From Bugula neritina (taxonomy: Eukaryota; Bryozoa; Gymnolaemata; Cheilostomatida; Bugulidae): a stretch of 64,000 bases of DNA. The notes beneath the pieces were generated by a model. The model saw nothing but the letters and a program-made list of their open reading frames with translations. It did no database searches and was not told where the DNA came from. A program made the position numbers and the translations under genes. Positions 57,068 to 64,000 of the stretch are shown one piece after another; position 1 is the stretch's first letter, and every line of letters begins with the position of its first letter. The DNA is taken from NCBI GenBank assembly GCA_964035545.1, contig OZ037765.1:14068698-14132697 (forward strand), given 5' to 3'.

Positions 57068-58375
57068 ATGAGTCTAACACGAGATGAACTGCTGCAGAAA
57101 GTAGATGAGCTTTATCGATATCGTGATTTGTATATAGAAGAACATTCCGTAGACAAGGCTGATCAGAAAGAGGCTGATATAGAGAAGAAAATGCTAGAAA
57201 CTCTCCAACTTATTGACGACAACAAAACTTCTCTTAAAAGTAAAGCAGAGCATTTGATGCTTTCTGGAAAATGTCTCAATGTCAAATCAAAGTTTGATGA
57301 GAATGCACAGGAACTGGTATCAAAAGCTGTGAAGCTTGACCCAAAGCATGTTGAGTCTTGGAATATTTTAGGCGAATGTTTCTGGAAAAAAGGTGATATT
57401 GAATCTGCCAAAAACTGTTTCACCGGTGCCCTTCAGCATTCTAAAAACAAGGTATCCCTTAGAAACCTTTCTATGGTTTTAAGACAGTTTGGTAGTTCAC
57501 CAGAAGATAAATTGCGTCATATTCATGATAGTGTTACACATGCTAAGGAAGCTATCAACCTGGACATTAGTGACGGAACCTCATGGTTTGTGCTTGGTAA
57601 TGCTTACCTTGCACTCTTTTTCAGTGGCACTCAAAATGAGCAGAGTATACAAAATTGTATGAAAGCTTATAGTCAAGCTGAAAAAGATTTGATTGCCAAA
57701 AATAATCCTGATCTGCATTTTAACCGTTCCATGTGCTATTTGTACCAGGGTGACTTTGTGTCCGCTTTCAGTGGTTTTAAGAAATCAGCTGAGTTGGACC
57801 CTTCATGGGATATGCCTAAGGCTAAAGCTGACATGTTAAAAACCTATTTGAAAGCTCTCACTAATATGCTAATAACAAAGTGTGGACTGGTGGGTAAAAC
57901 CAAGCTTCAAAAGTTGAAATCTTCTATTGACAGTTCAGGTCTTGGTCCATACTCCGGTGGCTCATACACCAGTCCTCTAGGCCATTCCATCAACTTAGAG
58001 TACAAGTGTTTTGGTGCACTCAGCAGTGGGCTGAACACTGGCGTAGTTGTATGCGGTAAGGTGATAGGCAGTAGATCATCTGACTCAGCTATGCCGTACA
58101 CATTCATCCTCGTAGATGCTGATGAACAATGCATTGCTGTCTGCTTATACAATGTAGCTCAAACTTATGGAGTTAATTCTGGGGACTGTGTAGCTATTCC
58201 AGAGCCATATTTAATGTCCATAAAATTTGAGGAAGAAAATTTCGATAGTGATACAATAATACAATATGAATTTGTACGTGTTGAAACTCCTATGGTATTG
58301 GCTGTTAATGGGAAAAAACTTGGCATTGGCAAGCAAGCACCAACTGTACTTTCTGTTACAGCTCTTAGTGACTAA
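57068..58375 (+). CDS. TTC5: TTC5 (STRAP) orthologue, intronless, 435 aa
   Basis: TPR protein that in mammals works as a p300/JMY/p53 stress cofactor and recognises nascent tubulin to trigger tubulin mRNA decay. Length (435) is close to human (440). TPR-type helices run from about residue 50 to 270: LMLSGKCLNV, LVSKAVKLDPKHVESWNILG with ECFWKKGDIESAKNCFTGAL, VSLRNLSMVLRQ, GTSWFVLGNAYLALFFSG, NPDLHFNRSMCYLYQGDF. The C-terminal OB-fold follows from about 290 (LGPYSGGSYTSPLG, VVCGKVIG, GVNSGDCVAIPEPYL, VRVETPMVLAVNGK). The N-terminus (VDELYRYRDLYIEEHSV) also matches, so the start is firm. The whole CDS is one exon although the neighbouring genes are intron-rich. No poly(A) tail scar or flanking repeat was seen. 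Confidence 0.95.
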   Translation: MSLTRDELLQKVDELYRYRDLYIEEHSVDKADQKEADIEKKMLETLQLIDDNKTSLKSKAEHLMLSGKCLNVKSKFDENAQELVSKAVKLDPKHVESWNILGECFWKKGDIESAKNCFTGALQHSKNKVSLRNLSMVLRQFGSSPEDKLRHIHDSVTHAKEAINLDISDGTSWFVLGNAYLALFFSGTQNEQSIQNCMKAYSQAEKDLIAKNNPDLHFNRSMCYLYQGDFVSAFSGFKKSAELDPSWDMPKAKADMLKTYLKALTNMLITKCGLVGKTKLQKLKSSIDSSGLGPYSGGSYTSPLGHSINLEYKCFGALSSGLNTGVVVCGKVIGSRSSDSAMPYTFILVDADEQCIAVCLYNVAQTYGVNSGDCVAIPEPYLMSIKFEEENFDSDTIIQYEFVRVETPMVLAVNGKKLGIGKQAPTVLSVTALSD

Positions 58376-60329
58376 AGCTCTACATGTATCAAGTTCATGA
58401 AAATACGATTTTATAAATTCATATTGTGTAAATTTCCATAGATATTGTAGTAATGAAAATGGTTAGCTTATTTATATAAATTTTTAAACCAGGCTGAGCT
58501 GTTTTGGTTTAGTGTATGGTCATGGATTAAATTTGCTGCTTTAGAGCTGTTTTTCCCAGAGTCTCACTATCATAATTTATATTCAATTACCAAAGAATTT
58601 TCATGTAATAATGTTTGGCTAATTTTATTGAGTTATCCTTTAAAATAATAAATAGTAAAACAGTATAGCTATTTTTTGTACTTTATTTGACAAATGGTAT
58701 AAGAATTGATAAAATAAAACAATTATAAAGAACATAACTTATTAGAGCAGCCCTAATATAAATATGTTTTGATGATTATTTGATATTGTTTTGTGAAGTA
58801 GCTGCCTTGCCAAATAACATGTTTTTCTGCTCCATTGTCGGGTTAAAACTTTTTTATGTTTAGCTATGTGAGTGGCTTGTTTCTAAAGAAAGTCAATAGA
58901 TTTTAAGCACTTACCTCCATAAAAATTGCTTCTAATGGACATGGTTAACTCAGTAAATGTTAATTTGAAGGCATAATGCATGCTAGTAATTCTTACTTGC
59001 CTTCTAATAAACTCTGGTTTAGAATCAAACATTGTAATTCAAAGAATCTGAACTTGCCTTAGTCTTCACCCAACTTAGCTATATGTTCATAATGTAATAA
59101 TAATATGCTTGACATTATTTTTCATAATAAATTTAATTCCAATAAACTTGTTGAAAATTTTATTTTGTCTCTGTAATATTTTAATTATAATTAAAAGAGG
59201 AGGGAGTCTTTGATTTTAGGTGCTTTGAAAGCAATATATGTAACTACCCCTAGACTCTTGTGAGACGGGTGCATTAATGCTGCAATTAGCTACCACCAAT
59301 AGCCTATATGTATGATTACTTATAGTCTGATTTTAAAGCTAAACATAACAAAACCGCAGTTACTATTTATTTAAGATTTTATGTGGATGATAGACTGTTC
59401 CATGCTTCATATTCCCATGTATTGTGCAACACAGTCTTAATCAAGGCTGTGCTTTATTTCTTCTTTTTTTAGTTTCAATTTAAAATTAATTTCTTGTATT
59501 TAAATTTTTCTGGCACTTTATATAACCTATTTGCATTTAGTTGAAATTTTGGAAAACTGGTGTATTATTACGCACTTTTGTAGCTCTAAGTGTCAATTAC
59601 CTAATTACATTCTTGCCTTTTTCTAGGTCCTGTTGTTTTGCTATGTAATTGTTTTATCAACTTGACTCACATCATTACAAAGGAATATCTTTCATGATCT
59701 ATTTAGCTACTAATGTTATAATAAACTCTGGATAGCACTGCACTTGTGTCTGCACAACCTAAAATTGTAATATGTAATAAACACATGCTTCGATCTTTAA
59801 AAGTATCATTATACTATATATGTTGTATTCAATATACTATGTTAGTGCAGTTAATTATGCTTTTTTACTTCTTTCTTGTATCCATTTCATTCTGATTCTT
59901 GAACCCAGATATTGTAACAGTTATTAACTAAAATATTGTGGCCTGTGGAAGTGGCATAATATTCCATATTTCAATGTTTTTTATATACTAATAATTATTG
60001 TCACTAAACAGTCCTAAACATGTTATATCTTGCACCAACTATATCTTGCACTAACTGTTGAAAGCACGCCAACTTCTATAAGAAGCAACCTCATTACAGC
60101 CCGATAAGGGCATTAATTATTCATTATTATTGGTGTTGATTTTGTATAGGAACTTCATGCTTGTGCACAGTAATATAATGTTAAAAGTAAGTACTATCAA
60201 CTTGAGAGGAAGGTGGAGTTGTCTACTCTAGCAACCAGCCCGTTAGTTATGATAACATTTTGCAATATGGCTAATAATGACAGAGCTCTTTTGGTAGAAA
60301 ATAAATTTTAGCAGCATGGCTATTATATT
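58376..60329. other. Intergenic DNA downstream of TTC5
   Basis: AT-rich, about 2 kb. AATAAA-type motifs near 58646 could end TTC5 transcripts. No gene or transposon recognised. Confidence 0.4.
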
Positions 60330-60725
60330 CTTCTCACCTTTCTCCGCCATTTCCTGATCGGGTGGCAGGCTTTTGCCTAACCCCCAGGTGAACCAGACTT
60401 TTCCATCTTACTCGGTCACTTGTGTCATTCTGGTCTAGATCTAGCCAGCGGAGGTCAGCTTTGGTTGCTTACCACGCCCTCTGCTTCCTTCTACCCTCAT
60501 TTCATATTGTTTCCTGATATCTTCATTTTTCTCGCGCCGGCAACCATTTCAGCCTCTTTTTTCTCAAGACATCTCTGATTGGCAGAATATTAAAGCTTCT
60601 GTCGTTATCTCTTCATTTCTTTTGTGATCTTCTAAACTTATCCCTAGGCAGTACCTTAACATGCGCATCTTGCAGGAGCTAACTTTGTCTACCAGAGTTC
60701 CTGCAACAGGACAGGTCTCACATGG
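60330..60725 (-). pseudogene. 3' end of a LINE reverse-transcriptase ORF
   Basis: Minus strand reads MRMLRYCLGISLEDHKRNEE, a degenerate LRKKRLKWFGHVARREK-type segment (with a frame change), then RVRWKSLVHLGV close to the end. This is the C-terminal region of LINE polymerases (the RMLR...D...N.EI and R..WFGHV motifs). Stops and shifts break it. It shares its end with the scrap at 6677-6722. Confidence 0.7.
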
Positions 60726-61226
60726 CTATTATATTCATGCTAGAATAATTTAGGGACTGTTGAAATTATAAAGCCTTATAGCAAGAAAAAGGACTGTTAC
60801 ACTCTCCTAAGCTATACAGCAGCTGGCAGCAATATAATACAAGGTGATATAATTCATGACTTTAATACTTTTGCAGACTTGCATGCTCAACCTTATGCAT
60901 TATGATAATTAGAGTTGCGACACTCTCTTTAGTTTAAGCTTGGGCGAATTTAGCTAATTGCATGATGTGGCATTTACTCCTACTTATTCAGAACAAAATA
61001 TACAAACAGCTATATTAAGAGTCAAGACTAAAACTCATGCACAGTATATTTATAAAATAAAAAATAACATATAGTATTATATTGTTTTTGGCCAAATACT
61101 AATAAATTAACAAACATAAGTTATAAGTAATGTGTAGTTATAACTTAATAATCCGATTGTAATGAATTAAGTTTTTGGTTTGGTTCAGCATATATATTAT
61201 ATCTCCATTGGTGTGCTAGATTTTAT
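60726..61226. other. AT-rich intergenic DNA
   Basis: Nothing recognised between the LINE end and the SINE copy. Confidence 0.4.
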
Positions 61227-61430
61227 TACTTACAAACTCACATGGGTTATAACCACCATCCCTGTGAGACCCCATGATTGAAACTGTTTTTCAAAGAGAC
61301 TAAGGACTTATTTTCTATTGTGGTAAGGTATGATTGAATGCCCTTCCAAAAAACACCAATGGCCTTTACTGGGATTCAATCACTAACCTTATGCTTTAAC
61401 CATTCTAACCACCATGTTCTATTTCTATAA
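61227..61430 (-). mobile_element. Second, diverged copy of the tRNA-Thr-like SINE
   Basis: Reverse-complement match to 34656-34890. Read on the minus strand, the decayed head has GTTAGAATGGTTAAAGCATAA, then GTGATTGAATCCCAG (B box), GGCCATTGGTG, a GAAGGGCATTC segment, and CTCACAGGGATGGTGG before an AT-rich end. It is older than the first copy by the number of differences. Confidence 0.7.
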
Positions 61431-63154
61431 CTATTTTATTGTCACAAGATCATACATTGACTTTCACCATAATTTTCACAATATAAAGTACATATACACC
61501 TGGTTTCTATCACGAGGCTAATTAAACAATCAATTTACAAGCATATTATATGCAAAGACAAAAAAAGAAAAAGACTTGACCAATCAAGTGACAAAAACTA
61601 AGTACAAAATTAAATATTGTGTCTCACAATAATGAAAATAAAAATATTTTAAAAACTTACTACTTTTGCTGCATTAAAAACTGGCTCCGTAGAACTGCAT
61701 ACTTTATTTACCCAAGGACTATGCTGGAGGTACAATATATCTGCAAAAGATTCAGCAAGTTTTGCGTGTAATTTTAATACACCTTATCGCTAAACAGTTT
61801 GAAAATCATTATTTTTAGCAGCCATGCAGCCGCTGAATTTTAACATCTGCTCCGCTGAGAGCTTTAATATAACAGTTGTTGTTAGTTTCTTATTAATCAC
61901 TGCATGCAGTGAACTTTATGTACCAATTTTGCATTTCTATTTAGTCCTGCTTGTATTTACATATCTTGCGATCTATTAAAATATACACAATTAATTAATT
62001 CTAACTCTAAGCGTATTATAAGCATCAAAATTTGGAGGCTTATGATTTCAATGTGCATCGTTAGCTCCATTTAATTCTTATATCAATTATGTTCCTTCAC
62101 TTTTAGTTTGCAAATAATAATCATTTAGACTGCGTGAGTACACATGATCATCTATGCAATGCACTGTGTACACCAACATAACGTACAATACCAACACCTA
62201 CATCCCAATTATTGCTCTTCAACACATAAAGACTGAATAAACATTTACTTGGATTAAATATACAAATCCATACATTATTTCATTTTGGTTGATTGAATTT
62301 ATTCAAGAAATGCATCGTGTGACTAGTTTATTGCGGATGTTGATTTTATACTTTACTTTAATCAATAATGTTCTGTTATAATGCAACCTTCCAGAACTCT
62401 CGTAACATTAGCTGCTGCTGCTGTATAAATTATTAGAGCACTTTGAAAGGCTTTTAAATGTTGATTGACTCAAGTGAGTGAGCTCCGGTCTATCATTGTA
62501 TATTGACTATACCTACAATGCAGAGCAATATCAATGGCTAATCCTTGATGTGTGCAGCAGACTCATAGAGTAAGTATACATTTTACTGTATAGCATTCTA
62601 ATAACTTAGTTGCCGTTCTAAATTCAAGATTTAGTTGGAATAGCTGTGCTTATTGTCATCCCTCGACCACACTTCTATAGTATTTTAGATTTAAATGCAT
62701 CATGGAGACTAAACTATATTTTTTCTCACCTATTCTCACTTATCGCTGCTTTTGGAGACTAAATTATATCATTTTCATAATTATCTTTAATCCCACTTAA
62801 TCCTGCTTTAGTTTTATTTGACCAATATGTGATACAAACATTCTAAAGAACAAAAAATACCCAGAAAATAAATAAAAAAACATTACAAACTTTTGGCATT
62901 AAACGAGTTAAATTTAAAATCAAGAGTTAGCTCAAACTTCACCAATAGAAATGGCAAGTATAGAGTAATACCCCAACCTTGACTAGAATTAAAATAATGG
63001 CTCATATTAACTTGGACCAGTTGCTACAGTAGCCACCTCTGATTGGTTGATAGCCAAGCATTGTAATTAGGGTTAATGCTATATGACACTCTCTTGGAAT
63101 TCCTCCCAGCTTGAATTGCTGCTCCATCATGCTGATGCTGCATGAGCTGAAAGA
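61431..63154. other. AT-rich intergenic DNA
   Basis: About 1.7 kb without recognisable genes, tRNAs or transposons. Confidence 0.4.
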
Positions 63155-63300
63155 GTTTGGTGCACACATACACGCAACACACACACAACACATATACATA
63201 CACATAGCACACATACACACAACACACAATGCGTGCATAAATGCACACAAAGCACACATACACCACCATGAACACACATGTACACACACACACAAGTTTC
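63155..63300. repeat. CA-rich microsatellite
   Basis: Imperfect ACACAC/ACATACAC run. Overlapping open frames on both strands across it are translations of the repeat, not genes. Confidence 0.85.
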
Positions 63301-64000
63301 AGTTTCCTGTAGCTGTGTCACCAGTTTAGTTTTGTTTCACCAGCAGTTATGCAACAACTAACACTATTCGAATCTTTTAGCTGTGTTCGTTTAAGTTTAC
63401 ATCAAACAGTAAAGACATTCTTGAATATTACTAGATATTAGTAAGAGCTGCCATCATTGAATAAGATTCCTGCAGTTAGTTGTTCGAACATTAAATAGCA
63501 GTTGACAGCACAAAGACAAGGTAAATAGATTGCTAAATTGATTCTGTGAAAGCAAAGTAAGAAGTGTGAAATGTGTTATGCTGCACTCTATTACCTCTAC
63601 AATCTTAGATAGATATATCTACAAACTTATTAAAACTGTCTCTAAAATATTCAGGCGTCAAACTAACTAAAAAAATAAAAGTAATAAAATATAGTATATT
63701 TTTTTGGTAGATGCTATATAATTATGCAGTTCATATATTTGCTTTATTAAAATATTTTCTAACCACGCACTTACTTTAAAACAACAAATATCCATATTCA
63801 AATATTGAAATTAAACAATACCCTATAAGAGGTGGTATGAAAGCCTATTCATGATTGCATATAATATCAAGATTTTGTAATTATGATGTTATTATTAGGC
63901 CAAAGTCTTATGGTTTGCGCACTTAAAAGCTTTAATGGTTTCTTAATTCTATTGAATTACTGCCTTTACATGATTTTTTGAATAAAGTTTGCCGCAGGCA
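63301..64000. other. AT-rich intergenic DNA at the right edge
   Basis: Nothing recognised. Confidence 0.35.

Noticed and set aside
63002-63329. Cys/Val- or His/Thr-rich open frames on both strands.
   Set aside because: Translations of a CA microsatellite.

Overview
This window is AT-rich animal nuclear DNA with spliceosomal introns, many nested transposable elements and much low-complexity sequence. Gene content (TEX14-like, PARP2, an RBJ-like small GTPase, TTC5) is clearly metazoan. Compact intron-split genes, Ty3-type LTR elements, a LINE with an APE-type endonuclease and tRNA-derived SINEs suggest a non-vertebrate bilaterian, perhaps a lophotrochozoan. The phylum cannot be fixed from the sequence alone. 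Exon models were built by hand from splice sites, reading phase and remembered family sequences. All four protein-coding models close in phase.

Layout. Positions 1-14467 (minus strand) hold a 22-exon TEX14-like gene (ankyrin repeats, a degenerate kinase and a long disordered tail) that runs off the left edge. Its introns carry a CACTA-like MITE, a solo LTR and a LINE scrap. Positions 15228 to about 19080 are a decayed Ty3/gypsy element. Simple repeats follow. Positions 20031-32596 are a 12.6-kb LTR element on the minus strand with two 2909-bp LTRs, a 4-bp target duplication, a primer-binding site and one gag-like ORF that runs into an envelope-like segment, with no pol. Positions 33.7-38 kb hold TG-rich DNA, a tRNA-Thr-type SINE, odd hexamer repeats and a LINE remnant split by a hAT-type MITE.

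Positions 40254-49931 (plus) are an 18-exon PARP2 gene of 700 codons whose N-terminus carries WWE domains absent from human PARP2. Two of its introns contain minisatellites whose units repeat the 3' splice site. Tail-to-tail with it, 50448-54183 (minus) is a 6-exon, 191-residue Rab/RBJ-like GTPase with a small LTR-derived element in an intron. Positions 57068-58375 (plus) are an intronless TTC5. The rest, to 64000, is intergenic DNA with a LINE 3' remnant, a second SINE copy and a CA repeat.

The host genes do not form one pathway. PARP2 (DNA-break signalling) and TTC5 (p300/p53 stress cofactor and tubulin autoregulation) are also neighbours in human, so their closeness here may be ancient linkage. 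The most unusual things seen are the WWE-bearing PARP2, its duplicated splice acceptors, the pol-less gag/env-like LTR element, and the C/G-flipping hexamer repeats.
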